Shown: positions 52,449-61,708 of the stretch, piece by piece | Numbering within the stretch: position 1 is the first letter of the stretch | Layout: each line of letters opens with the position of its first letter | Assembly: GCA_904501735.1 (NCBI GenBank) | Contig: CAJGBY010000002.1 | Location: 1-64,000, forward strand | DNA: 64,000 nucleotides | Source: an uncultured Muribaculaceae bacterium | GTDB lineage: Bacteria; Bacteroidota; Bacteroidia; Bacteroidales; Muribaculaceae | Direction: 5' to 3' | Position numbers and translations under genes: made by a program | The notes under the pieces: generated by a model | What the model saw: only the letters and a program-made list of their open reading frames with translations | What the model was told of the DNA's origin: nothing | Database searches by the model: none

Positions 52449-53706
52449 AATTGAGTAGCTTCTTGAGATAGAACTTGCGAAGATTGTTCCAATCGTAGTA
52501 AGGATATTGGTTGGTTTCGATTGGTAGTGATATTTCTTCCTCGTTTAAGAGTGCTTTTACAATGATATTGCCGTTGGTAGTGTGACGATAGAAAATAAGT
52601 TGAATGTTGCACGCCATTGGGAATATGTCGTGAGCACGCCATTCATTGGCAAGATTGTCAAGCGATGTTGCTCGCTTGTTGCAATCGCCAAGTTCCAATA
52701 GAACAGCAAGAGGCAATACGCACACTTCGTGACCAAAGCGCAATGAAGCACCATTCTTTTTTGATGCAATAGCCTTGTCGGCACTAATTAGAATATTATA
52801 AAGTAAGTTTCGTTGGATATAAGGGTGAATATGACCATACTCGGCTGAATTCCCATAGCCAAGATACCAAAACTTATTCCATTTGTTCCATAAAGCATAA
52901 GTTTCATCAGTTGAGAATAAGTCGTATAAATCAAACTCGAAATCGTGGCTTTGCATATTGCTTGCGATGTCGAAAATGTGTTCCATTGTGGTTGCACCAT
53001 CGATGCTATCAAGAGCGAACTGTTCGTTAGAAATAAGTCTGTTGATGAAATCGGTGTGTTTCACATCGTTAGTTGTGATATCCTTGAAATGTTCTCGTGC
53101 CGAGTCGTGTAGCACCTTATATGTGTCGTCATAGAAATTCATGTAGTACATATCGGCATTGCTTGCGTCGTGTGATATGCGTAGTGAAGGGTTAAGGGCT
53201 TTAAGTTCAAGGCATTCGTTCTCCATAGATAGTATGCAACGAATCACGACAGTTGAGCGAGCATCAACTGTTGCGCTATCGCTGAAAACTTCGGGGAAAT
53301 TGTTGAACATGCGTCGAGCTATACCTCTATGTTGTTCTGCTCCGATAGGAGAAAGTTCGCCTTCGCGTTTAGATGCAGCTCTTTGAATGATTTGCAAACG
53401 GCGCAGAGCATCTTTACCAAGATTTGTTAAGTAACCATATTTATCTGCTTTCAGTAAGGCATTAACTGGCTGTGAATATTGTTTTTCGCTAGTGAGCCAA
53501 CGACTACCATGTCTGCCATAGTGCTCAATGTGAAATGGCACATAATCGGCAGGCGCAGAAGTGTAAGTGATGCTATCTCGATTGGGATAGGCAAGGTAGG
53601 TGTGCGCCGATAAATTAGGATTATTCTTGATATCTTCTCTTATGTTTTGAGCCGACAAAAATTGCGAAGTAACGAGTAATATTGATATTAAAAAAGTAAA
53701 TTTCAT
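52447..53706 (-). CDS. Secreted histidine-type phosphatase (branch 2)
   Basis: This 419-residue protein has a signal peptide (1-20, FLSAQ). The catalytic motif EHYGRHGSRWL contains RHGxR, although the usual final Pro of RHGxRxP is replaced. The proton-donor segment is RFGHEVCVLPL. The fold matches histidine acid phosphatases/MINPP-like phytases; substrates may be inositol phosphates or other organic phosphates in the periplasm or outer membrane. It is a single gene with its own promoter. Confidence 0.85.
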   Translation of the reverse strand: MKFTFLISILLVTSQFLSAQNIREDIKNNPNLSAHTYLAYPNRDSITYTSAPADYVPFHIEHYGRHGSRWLTSEKQYSQPVNALLKADKYGYLTNLGKDALRRLQIIQRAASKREGELSPIGAEQHRGIARRMFNNFPEVFSDSATVDARSTVVIRCILSMENECLELKALNPSLRISHDASNADMYYMNFYDDTYKVLHDSAREHFKDITTNDVKHTDFINRLISNEQFALDSIDGATTMEHIFDIASNMQSHDFEFDLYDLFSTDETYALWNKWNKFWYLGYGNSAEYGHIHPYIQRNLLYNILISADKAIASKKNGASLRFGHEVCVLPLAVLLELGDCNKRATSLDNLANEWRAHDIFPMACNIQLIFYRHTTNGNIIVKALLNEEEISLPIETNQYPYYDWNNLRKFYLKKLLN

Positions 53707-53730
53707 TGTTTAGTGAATTTGATTGTCTAG

Positions 53731-53761
53731 CAAAGATATTACTAAAAGTAGAAATAAACAA
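53731..53761 (-). promoter_or_regulatory. Promoter of the histidine phosphatase
   Basis: On the minus strand a -33 TTG (53759-53761) is followed after 20 bases by the -7 box TATCTTTG (53731-53738), 24 bases before the ATG. Confidence 0.7.
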
Positions 53762-53785
53762 AAATGAACGATGCTTACAAATACA

Positions 53786-53825
53786 AAAGGAGCTGTGAAA
53801 AATTGAATTTTGACACAGCTCCTTT
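53786..53825 (-). terminator. Terminator of maeB
   Basis: The arms AAAGGAGCTGTG (53786-53797) and CACAGCTCCTTT (53814-53825) are perfectly complementary. On the minus strand TTTTGTATTTG overlaps and follows. It lies 22 bases after the maeB stop. Confidence 0.82.
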
Positions 53826-53847
53826 AGAGATTATGATAAAGAATATT

Positions 53848-56133
53848 TTAGCACTTATTCATCTTGTGTAGCACAGCTGCGTCAATAACAGCAATTGTAG
53901 TAAGATTTACAATGTCGCGTACTGATGCATTGATTGCAGTAAAATGAATAGGCTTGTTCAAACCAATTTGGATAGGGCCAATTAACTCTGCAACACCCAT
54001 TTCAAGCATCATTCGGTAAACTGTATTGGCAGCACTAAGGTTAGGGAATACAAGTGTATTCACATCCTTACCAAATAGCTTGTTGAATGGGAATGTTTTG
54101 TCGCGTAGATCCTTGTTGAGTGCATAGTCAACCTGCATTTCTCCGTCGACAACAATTTCAGGATATTTGTTGTGAAGAATTTTTACAGCTTCGTGAACTC
54201 GTTTAGGACTTGGCTCCTTGTTGGTACCAAAATTACTATATGATACCATAGAGATAACAGGGTTGTGAGCAAAATATTTAACCGAGCTATCAGCAAGACG
54301 AGCGATGTCGACAAGTGTGTCAGTGTCGCCATTTGGATTGATGGAAGTGTCGGCAAGGAAATAAGTGCCTCGTTTTGTGTTCATGATGTGCATTGTAGCA
54401 AAATGGTCGTAGCAAGGACGAATACCGATAACATCTTTTGCAATTTGAACAGTGTCGTGGTGTCCACCAGAATAAGTTCCTGTAATGAACGCATCAGCAT
54501 CACCCATTTCAACCATCATCATTCCGAAATAGTTTCGGTCGAACATCTTTTCGAGAGCTTCAGGGTAGGTGAGACCATCTCGTTGACGCTTTTCGGCAAG
54601 TTTTGTAGCATAACGACTGCGACGATCTGCTTCACGGTCGTGGCGAAGATTTACGATAGGTATTTCGTTAATGTCGAGTCCTAATTTCTTAGCTCGTTTA
54701 GCAATCATTTCTTCGTTACCAAGAAGAATTGGGAAACAAATTTTTTCATGGTAAGCTTGAACGGCTGCTTGTAGCATATTGTCAGTGTTTGCTTTGGCAA
54801 ATACCACGCGCTTAGGGTTTTGCTTAGCTTCTTCAGTGAAACGACGCATCAACTTGTTGTCGTAGCCCATTAAGCGTTTAAGCTTTTCTTCGTAAGCGTC
54901 CCAGTCGGTGATTGGTCGTCGTGCAACACCCGATTCCATTGCAGCTTTAGCAACGGCAGGAGATACCCAAGTTAGCAAACGAGGGTCGAGAGCTTTAGGA
55001 AGAATATAGTCGCTACCAAACTTTAAGTCGGTCATGTTGTAAGCCTTGTTGACAACTGAAGGAACTGCCTCTTTAGCAAGGGCTGCAATAGCCTTAACTG
55101 CAGCAAGTTTCATTTCTTCATTAATGGCTGTAGCACCACAATCGAGTGCACCACGGAAGATATATGGGAATCCGATTACATTGTTGATTTGGTTAGGATA
55201 ATCAGAACGACCAGTAGCAAAAATCAAGTCTTTACGAGATTCTACAGCAAGATGATATTCAATTTCTGGGTCAGGATTAGCAAGCGCAAAAACAATAGGG
55301 TTTTTAGCCATTGATTGAAGCATTTCTGGTGTTACAACATCCTTAACAGAAAGTCCAAGGAATACATCGGCATCTTTCATTGCTTCGGCAAGAGTAGTGA
55401 TGTCGCGGTCGGTAGCAAATTCGCGTTTTTGAGAGTTTAGGTCATCGCGTTTAGAAGTGATAACACCCTTACTATCGCACATCACGATATTTTCTTTCTT
55501 AACGCCAAGAGCCATATACAAGCGAGTACATGATACAGCAGCTGCACCAGCACCATTTACCACCAATTGAACATTTTCAATCTTTTTGCCTTGAATTTCA
55601 AGAGCATTTAACAATCCTGCTCCCGAAATGATGGCAGTACCATGTTGATCGTCGTGCATTACAGGGATGTCGCATTCTTCTTTTAGGCGGCGTTCAATCT
55701 CAAAGCATTCAGGAGCTTTGATGTCTTCCAAATTGATGCCACCGAATGTAGGTGAGATAGCTTTAACAGCTTGAATGAATTTTTCTGGATCGGTTTCGTC
55801 AACTTCGATGTCGAAACAGTCGAGACCACCAAATATTTTGAACAAAAGAGCTTTACCTTCCATAACTGGCTTGCCTGCAAGAGCACCAATATTGCCCAAA
55901 CCTAACACCGCAGTACCATTAGAAATAACGGCTACAAGATTACCTTTGCTTGTATATTCGTAAGCATCTTGAGGGTTTTCCTCGATTTCAAGACAAGGAA
56001 AAGCAACTCCAGGAGAATAAGCAAGAGATAAATCGCTTTGTGATGAATAAGGTTTAGTAGGAACGGTTTCAACCTTTCCTGGCTTCCCGATTTTATGATA
56101 TTCGAGAGCCATTTCTTTTGTGATATTAGCCAT
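53848..56133 (-). CDS. maeB: NADP-type malic enzyme fused to phosphotransacetylase-like domain
   Basis: This 761-residue protein from ATG 56133 (MANITKEMALEYH) converts malate to pyruvate and CO2 with NAD(P)H formation. The longer frame (11 more residues) has no family match. The malic domain (about 10-160) has SLAYSPGVA and the metal site VMHDDQHGTAIIS. The NAD(P) domain (about 165-400) has VVNGAGAAAV. The C-terminal PTA-like domain (about 430-761) is probably regulatory rather than catalytic, as in other MaeB proteins. Confidence 0.95.
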   Translation of the reverse strand: MANITKEMALEYHKIGKPGKVETVPTKPYSSQSDLSLAYSPGVAFPCLEIEENPQDAYEYTSKGNLVAVISNGTAVLGLGNIGALAGKPVMEGKALLFKIFGGLDCFDIEVDETDPEKFIQAVKAISPTFGGINLEDIKAPECFEIERRLKEECDIPVMHDDQHGTAIISGAGLLNALEIQGKKIENVQLVVNGAGAAAVSCTRLYMALGVKKENIVMCDSKGVITSKRDDLNSQKREFATDRDITTLAEAMKDADVFLGLSVKDVVTPEMLQSMAKNPIVFALANPDPEIEYHLAVESRKDLIFATGRSDYPNQINNVIGFPYIFRGALDCGATAINEEMKLAAVKAIAALAKEAVPSVVNKAYNMTDLKFGSDYILPKALDPRLLTWVSPAVAKAAMESGVARRPITDWDAYEEKLKRLMGYDNKLMRRFTEEAKQNPKRVVFAKANTDNMLQAAVQAYHEKICFPILLGNEEMIAKRAKKLGLDINEIPIVNLRHDREADRRSRYATKLAEKRQRDGLTYPEALEKMFDRNYFGMMMVEMGDADAFITGTYSGGHHDTVQIAKDVIGIRPCYDHFATMHIMNTKRGTYFLADTSINPNGDTDTLVDIARLADSSVKYFAHNPVISMVSYSNFGTNKEPSPKRVHEAVKILHNKYPEIVVDGEMQVDYALNKDLRDKTFPFNKLFGKDVNTLVFPNLSAANTVYRMMLEMGVAELIGPIQIGLNKPIHFTAINASVRDIVNLTTIAVIDAAVLHKMNKC

Positions 56134-56212
56134 AATGATAATTTTAAATTGTAGATTCAACTCCAATAGGAGTGTGTTTAACTCTTAAACAAGTGTGTTA
56201 AAATTGAGTTTG

Positions 56213-56220
56213 CAAATGTA
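56213..56220 (-). promoter_or_regulatory. -7 promoter box of maeB
   Basis: The minus strand reads TACATTTG (TAnnTTTG), 79 bases before the preferred ATG. The leader contains the near-palindrome GTTTAACTCTTAAAC (56177-56191). Confidence 0.5.
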
Positions 56221-56321
56221 CAAAATAATTGTATACTTAAGCTGTTTTTGGGTAAAAAAATAACAATAAAATCAATGAGGAAGAAAATAAAAATTTATAG
56301 ATGCTGTTTGTGAATAATTAG

Positions 56322-56352
56322 TTGTTAGAATGTGAAAAATGCATTATATTTG
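56322..56352 (+). promoter_or_regulatory. Promoter of the lplA-gcv-lpd operon
   Basis: A -33 TTG (56322-56324) is followed after 20 bases by TATATTTG (56345-56352). It lies 27 bases before ATG 56380. An ATG at 56332 lies inside this promoter, which excludes it as the translation start. Confidence 0.75.
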
Positions 56353-56379
56353 CATATAAGAAACCTAAGAGTATTACCA

Positions 56380-57369
56380 ATGAAATATATAAGCCTCAAT
56401 GAAGAAAATATATATAAACTTTCATTCTATTTAGCAATGGAAGAATATGTAGCAAAGAACTTAGATTTTGAAGAGGTTTTCTTCTTGTGGCGAGTAAATC
56501 CATCGGTGATATTTGGCCGAAATCAACTCATTGAGAAAGAGGTGAATTTGTCGTATTGCAATGAGCATAATATCGCTACTTTCAGAAGAAAAAGTGGAGG
56601 TGGTTGTGTGTATGCCGACAGAGGAAATATTATGATATCGTATATTACTCGAGAGTATAATGTTGCTGATGCGTATAATGCTTATCTGTCGAAGGTAGTT
56701 GATTTGTTGAACACAATGGGTGTGAAAGCAGAGGCTTCGGGACGCAATGATATATTGGTGAATGGGATGAAGGTGTCGGGCAATGCATTTTATCGTTGCG
56801 GTGGTAAAAGTATTGTGCATGGTACATTGTTGTATGATACCGATATGGACAATATGATTAATGCAATCACTCCAACCACACAAAAGTTAAAGTCGAAAGG
56901 TGTGGAGTCGGTGAGGAGTCGTATAACGACATTGAAAAATCATATTTCAATAAGTATAGAGGAACTTATTGCTACTCTTAAAAACGGATTGAGTGGAGAA
57001 GTCGTTGAATTGCGTGAAGAAGATGAGAAGCAAATACGAGAAATTGAAAAAACTTACCTGACTGATGATTTTATCTATGGTAATAATCCTCGTTGTAATA
57101 TCGAGAGAGAAATGCGAATAGAGGGAGTGGGTGAGTTTCGTTTGATGCTCGAAACAAATAAAGGCGTTATCAATCACATTAATCTTGTGGGTGATTATTT
57201 CATTAAAGAAGAGTTTGATGAACAATTGCTTAATAGATTGAAAAATGTGGCCTATAACGAAAATGCGATTAGAGAAGCACTTGCTGATGTGAATGTGAGT
57301 GACTATATACTAAATCTTGATAATGAAAATTTTGTAAAACTATTAATACTTAACAAAAATGGAAACTAA
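56380..57369 (+). CDS. lplA: Lipoate-protein ligase A
   Basis: This 329-residue protein from ATG 56380 (MKYISLNEENIYKLSF) attaches lipoate to target lysines using ATP. It shows the LplA core: WRVNPSVIFGRNQ, RRKSGGGCVYAD (the RRxSGGG motif) and KVSGNAFYRCGGKSIVHGTL with the substrate-binding Lys, plus a C-terminal domain. The neighbours gcvT, gcvH and lpd make GcvH its likely acceptor. The gene ends 11 bases inside gcvT. Confidence 0.93.
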   Translation: MKYISLNEENIYKLSFYLAMEEYVAKNLDFEEVFFLWRVNPSVIFGRNQLIEKEVNLSYCNEHNIATFRRKSGGGCVYADRGNIMISYITREYNVADAYNAYLSKVVDLLNTMGVKAEASGRNDILVNGMKVSGNAFYRCGGKSIVHGTLLYDTDMDNMINAITPTTQKLKSKGVESVRSRITTLKNHISISIEELIATLKNGLSGEVVELREEDEKQIREIEKTYLTDDFIYGNNPRCNIEREMRIEGVGEFRLMLETNKGVINHINLVGDYFIKEEFDEQLLNRLKNVAYNENAIREALADVNVSDYILNLDNENFVKLLILNKNGN

Positions 57370-58453
57370 TAAAAGAACTTGTTTGTATGACAAGCATGTA
57401 GCATTGGGAGCATTGATTAGTCCTTTTGGAGGATTTGATATGCCAATCCAATATAGTGGAATAGTTGAAGAGCATAATGCTGTAAGACAACATTGTGGCG
57501 TTTTCGATGTGTCACACATGGGAGAGGTTACAATTAAAGGTCCTGATGCTGAAAAATTCGTAAACCATATCTTTACTAACGATATTACTGATGCACCTAA
57601 TGGTAAAATCTATTATGGATTGATGCTTTATCCTAACGGTGGTGCTGTTGATGATTTGCTTGTGTATAAGCGTGGCGAAAACGATTTCTTTTTAGTGATT
57701 AATGCAGGCAATATCGATAAGGATGTTGAGTGGATCATGCAAAATAAAGAAGGTTACGATGTGGAAGTAATTCACGAAAGTAACTACTATGGAGAAATAG
57801 CAGTACAAGGACCAGAATCGGAAGCTGTTATTGAAAGCGTATTGGGTATTCCTTGTGCTGAACTTGCATTCTACACATTCAAGCAACTTGAACATGATGG
57901 CGAAACAATAATTATAAGTCGCACAGGTTACACTGGTGAAGATGGTTTTGAAATCTATGCAAGCCACGATTTGACATGCAAATTCTGGGATCAATTGATG
58001 GATTCAGGCAAGGCTGTTCCTTGTGGTCTTGGTTGTCGCGACACATTGCGCTTTGAAGTGGGCTTGCCACTATATGGCGATGAGTTGAGCGAAGAAATTA
58101 CTCCTATCGAAGCTTGCCTTGGTATTTTCGTTAAAACTGATAAGGAAGAATTTATCGGTAAGGATGTAGTTAAGAAACAAAAGGACGAAGGCGCGCCTCG
58201 CAAGCTTGTGGGCATTGAATTACACGACAAAGCCATTCCACGACACGGGTATGAGGTGTTGTCGGGCGAAGAGGTGATAGGCTATGTAACTACTGGCTAT
58301 CGCTGTATTTCGGTTGAAAAAAGTGTTGCACTTGCATTGATTGATTCTAAGTATGCCAACATGGGTGATCCTGTAAAAATTAAGATTCGCAAGAAGGTGT
58401 TTGATGGCACAATCGTTGCAAGGAAATTCTACAAGAAGAGCTATAAGAAATAA
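57359..58453 (+). CDS. gcvT: Glycine cleavage system aminomethyltransferase (T protein)
   Basis: This 364-residue enzyme transfers the aminomethyl carbon from lipoyl-GcvH to THF. It shows GGFDMPIQYSGI, the family signature VFDVSHMGEV and SRTGYTGEDGFEIY, and a C-terminal barrel. The start overlaps lplA by 11 bases (ATGGAAACTAA), indicating coupling. It is followed by gcvH after 34 bases. Confidence 0.97.
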   Translation: METNKRTCLYDKHVALGALISPFGGFDMPIQYSGIVEEHNAVRQHCGVFDVSHMGEVTIKGPDAEKFVNHIFTNDITDAPNGKIYYGLMLYPNGGAVDDLLVYKRGENDFFLVINAGNIDKDVEWIMQNKEGYDVEVIHESNYYGEIAVQGPESEAVIESVLGIPCAELAFYTFKQLEHDGETIIISRTGYTGEDGFEIYASHDLTCKFWDQLMDSGKAVPCGLGCRDTLRFEVGLPLYGDELSEEITPIEACLGIFVKTDKEEFIGKDVVKKQKDEGAPRKLVGIELHDKAIPRHGYEVLSGEEVIGYVTTGYRCISVEKSVALALIDSKYANMGDPVKIKIRKKVFDGTIVARKFYKKSYKK

Positions 58454-58487
58454 ACAAACAATATAAACTAAATAAAAACTTTAAACT

Positions 58488-58874
58488 ATGAGCAAGATTA
58501 TTGAAGGACTTTATTATGCAGAGTCTCACGAGTATGTAAAAATCGAAGGTGAATTTGGATATGTAGGTATTACTGACTACGCACAAGATCAACTTGGCAA
58601 TGTTGTGTATGTTGATATGCCAGAAGTTGACGACGAAGTAACTGCAGGCGAAGAATTTGGTGCAGTGGAAAGTGTTAAGGCAGCAAGCGACTTGTATTCA
58701 CCAGTGAGTGGAGTAGTTGTCGAAGTGAACGAAGCACTTGATGGCGAACCAGGTTTGATCAATAAAGATGCTTATGCAAACTGGATTATCAAGGTGAAGC
58801 TAAGTGATCCAAGCGAAGTAGAAAACTTGCTTGATGCTGCTGGTTACGAAGAAGTAATTAAGAACGAACATTAA
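58488..58874 (+). CDS. gcvH: Glycine cleavage system H protein (lipoyl carrier)
   Basis: This 128-residue lipoyl-domain protein shuttles the aminomethyl group between P, T and L proteins. The lipoylation site is ESVKAASDLYSP with K64. Length and the N-terminal GLYYAESHEYVK match GcvH. It lies between gcvT and gcvPA. Confidence 0.97.
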   Translation: MSKIIEGLYYAESHEYVKIEGEFGYVGITDYAQDQLGNVVYVDMPEVDDEVTAGEEFGAVESVKAASDLYSPVSGVVVEVNEALDGEPGLINKDAYANWIIKVKLSDPSEVENLLDAAGYEEVIKNEH

Positions 58875-58891
58875 TCTAATAATTAAAGATT

Positions 58892-60217
58892 ATGAACTAT
58901 AAGTATTTTCCACACACTGATACTGAGCTGAAAGAAATGCTCGAAGTGTGTGGAAAACGCTCTTTGGATGAACTTTTCGATGAAATTCCCGAAAACATCC
59001 AATTCAAGCGTGATTATAATTTGCCAAGCGAGATGAGCGAGGTTGAATTGCGTCGATTCTTTGCTGAACTCGGTGCTAAAAATAAGCCTCTTACTTGTTT
59101 TGCTGGTGCTGGTTGCTATGATCATTATTCTCCTGCTGTAATATCTCACATTATAAGCCGTTCGGAGTTCTTGACATCTTATACACCTTATCAAGCTGAA
59201 ATTTCACAAGGTACATTGCAATACATTTTCGAATTCCAATCAATGATGACTGAATTGACAGGAATGGAAGTGGGCAATGCTTCAATGTATGATGGTGCTA
59301 CTGCAACTGCTGAAGCAATGATGATGGCTGTGAGTGCAGCTAAGAAGAAAAATAAGGTGCTTGTGACATCAACTCTTAATCCTAATGTGAAAGCAGTTGT
59401 AGAAACTTATGCTAAATATCAAGGTATCGAACTCGATTACATTGCTGAGTGTGGTGGCGTGAGCGATAAGGCTGATTTTGAAGAAAAGGTTGCTAAGGGT
59501 GATGTGGCTGGAGTGATTGTAGCTTCTCCTAACTATTACGGAATTGTTGAAGACTATGAAGGTTGGGCTGATGCGTGTCATGCACAAAAAGCTTTATTGA
59601 TAATGAATTGTCAAGCATCTACACTTGGTGCTATTAAGTCGCCAGGAGAATGGGGTGCTGATATCGCTGCAGGCGACGGACAAAGTCTTGGTATTCCTAT
59701 GAACTTTGGTGGCCCTTATGTAGGTTTCCTTTGCACAAAGAAAGCTTTGATTCGTAAGATGCCAGGTAGAGTGGTTGGCGCAACAAAAGATTTGAATGGT
59801 AAGCGTTCGTTTGTGTTGACTCTTCAAGCTCGCGAACAACATATTCGTCGCGAAAAAGCAACAAGTAATATTTGTTCTAACCAAAGCCTTATGGCATTGT
59901 ATGTAACAATATATCTTGCACTTATGGGCTCTAAAGGCTTGAAAGAAGTGAATGAGCTGAGTTATAGTGGGGCACATTATCTTGCTGAGCAATTGTGTAA
60001 CACTGGAAAGTTTGAGATGGCTTATGCTGACAAACCATTCTTGAATGAATTTGCAGTAAAGACTACGCTCGACATTGATAAGTTGCAAGCGGAATGTGCT
60101 GCAAAGGGTATCCTTGCCGGCGTAAAGATAGCTGATGACACATTGTTGCTATGCGTAACTGAACTACGCAGCAAAGCTGAGATTGATAAATTAGTTGATA
60201 TTGTAAAACAATTTTAA
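58892..60217 (+). CDS. gcvPA: Glycine dehydrogenase (decarboxylating) subunit 1
   Basis: This 441-residue protein is the N-terminal half of split P protein. It shows YTPYQAEISQGTLQYIFEFQ (part), GNASMYDGATATAEAM and SLGIPMNFGGPYVGF. It lacks the PLP lysine, which is in subunit 2, as expected for the two-subunit form. It starts 17 bases after gcvH. Confidence 0.97.
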   Translation: MNYKYFPHTDTELKEMLEVCGKRSLDELFDEIPENIQFKRDYNLPSEMSEVELRRFFAELGAKNKPLTCFAGAGCYDHYSPAVISHIISRSEFLTSYTPYQAEISQGTLQYIFEFQSMMTELTGMEVGNASMYDGATATAEAMMMAVSAAKKKNKVLVTSTLNPNVKAVVETYAKYQGIELDYIAECGGVSDKADFEEKVAKGDVAGVIVASPNYYGIVEDYEGWADACHAQKALLIMNCQASTLGAIKSPGEWGADIAAGDGQSLGIPMNFGGPYVGFLCTKKALIRKMPGRVVGATKDLNGKRSFVLTLQAREQHIRREKATSNICSNQSLMALYVTIYLALMGSKGLKEVNELSYSGAHYLAEQLCNTGKFEMAYADKPFLNEFAVKTTLDIDKLQAECAAKGILAGVKIADDTLLLCVTELRSKAEIDKLVDIVKQF

Positions 60218-60229
60218 GCCTAAACGATT

Positions 60230-61708
60230 ATGAACAGTACATTTTATGGTAAATTGATATTCGAATTGGGCGAAACAGGCAGAGTGGGTTACTCTTTGCC
60301 AAAGAATGAATTGTCCGATTACAATATGGCTTCATTGCCTGAAGGCTTGAAGCGAAAAGAAGCTATGGGATTGCCCGAAGTAGATGAATTGACAGTGGTG
60401 CGTCATTACACTAATATGAGTAATAACAACTTTGGTGTTGACACTGGATTCTATCCACTTGGTTCATGTACAATGAAGTACAATCCTAAAATTAATGAAG
60501 AAATAAGCAACTTGCCAGCCTTTACATCATTGCACCCATTGCAAAGTGCAGACACAACACAAGGCGCACTCGAATTATACTACAATTTGCAAAGAAGTTT
60601 GTCGGAAATTTCGGGCTTGAGCGAGTTTACTTTGAATCCGTTTGCGGGAGCACATGGTGAATTGACAGGCTTGATGGTTATTCGTGCCTATCACAATAAC
60701 CGTGGCGACTACAAGCGTGTAAATGTGATTGTACCCGATTCAGCACATGGTACTAACCCTGCAAGTGCTGCAGTGTGTGGCTTGAAAGTGGTACAAGTTA
60801 AGAGTTTGGCCGATGGTACAGTCGATGTAGACGACTTGAAGGCACATCTTGACGATACCGTGGCAGCTATTATGCTTACTAATCCTAATACATTGGGTAT
60901 TTTCGAGCATAACATTCCACAAATTGCTGAATTAGTACACGACTGTGGCGGTTTGCTTTATTACGATGGAGCCAACTTGAATGCATTGCTTGGAAAGTGT
61001 CGTCCTGGTGATATGGGATTTGATGTGATGCATATCAATCTTCACAAGACATTCTCAACACCTCATGGTGGTGGTGGACCAGGTTCGGGCCCTGTAGGTG
61101 TGCGCGAAGGACTTGAAAAGTTCTTGCCTAATCCTCATGTGAAGAAGGCTGAAGATGGTACATTCTATGTAGAAAACGATAAGGATTCACTTGGATCGGT
61201 ATCGGGATTCACGGGTAACTTCACAGTGATGATGAAGGCTTATGCCTACATTCTTACACTTGGTAAAGAAAATCTTAAATATGTGGGTCCATATGCAACA
61301 TTGAATGCCAACTACATTAAGGATTCGTTGAAAGATGTGTACGAATTGCCTATTGATGTAGTGTGCAAGCACGAATTTGTGTTTGATGGATTGAAGGACA
61401 AGAGTCAAGGTGTAACCACAATGAATGTGGCTAAGCGCTTGCTCGACTATGGATTCCATGCGCCAACAATCTATTTCCCACTGCTTTTCCATGAATCATT
61501 GATGATTGAGCCTGCTGAAAACGAAAGTAAGACCACTCTCGATGAATTTATTGCAGTGATGCGTAAGATTGCACAAGAAGCTGCCGAAGATCCTGAAATG
61601 TTGAAGGCTGCGCCACACAATACGCCAGTGCGTCGTCCCGACGATACACTTGCTGCAACACATCCTATCGTTACTTATCGTGAACTATTAGCTGATAGTG
61701 CTGAATGA
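60230..61708 (+). CDS. gcvPB: Glycine dehydrogenase (decarboxylating) subunit 2
   Basis: This 492-residue PLP subunit of split P protein decarboxylates glycine with transfer to lipoyl-GcvH. The PLP lysine is K273 in MHINLHKTFSTPH, followed by the glycine-rich GGGGPGSGPVG loop. The N-terminal FYPLGSCTMKYNPK is conserved. It starts 12 bases after gcvPA and overlaps lpd by 4 bases. Confidence 0.97.
   Translation: MNSTFYGKLIFELGETGRVGYSLPKNELSDYNMASLPEGLKRKEAMGLPEVDELTVVRHYTNMSNNNFGVDTGFYPLGSCTMKYNPKINEEISNLPAFTSLHPLQSADTTQGALELYYNLQRSLSEISGLSEFTLNPFAGAHGELTGLMVIRAYHNNRGDYKRVNVIVPDSAHGTNPASAAVCGLKVVQVKSLADGTVDVDDLKAHLDDTVAAIMLTNPNTLGIFEHNIPQIAELVHDCGGLLYYDGANLNALLGKCRPGDMGFDVMHINLHKTFSTPHGGGGPGSGPVGVREGLEKFLPNPHVKKAEDGTFYVENDKDSLGSVSGFTGNFTVMMKAYAYILTLGKENLKYVGPYATLNANYIKDSLKDVYELPIDVVCKHEFVFDGLKDKSQGVTTMNVAKRLLDYGFHAPTIYFPLLFHESLMIEPAENESKTTLDEFIAVMRKIAQEAAEDPEMLKAAPHNTPVRRPDDTLAATHPIVTYRELLADSAE

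Noticed and set aside
54265..54684. 139-codon plus-strand open frame opposite maeB
   Set aside because: Antisense to the phosphotransacetylase-like domain, with no promoter or family resemblance.
56177..56191. GTTTAACTCTTAAAC near-palindrome upstream of maeB as an operator
   Set aside because: It is short, AT-rich and imperfect and lies in the leader; too weak to call without copies elsewhere.
56332..56379. N-terminal extension of lplA from the ATG at 56332
   Set aside because: It overlaps a well-spaced promoter (56322-56352), and the LplA family N-terminus matches the ATG at 56380.
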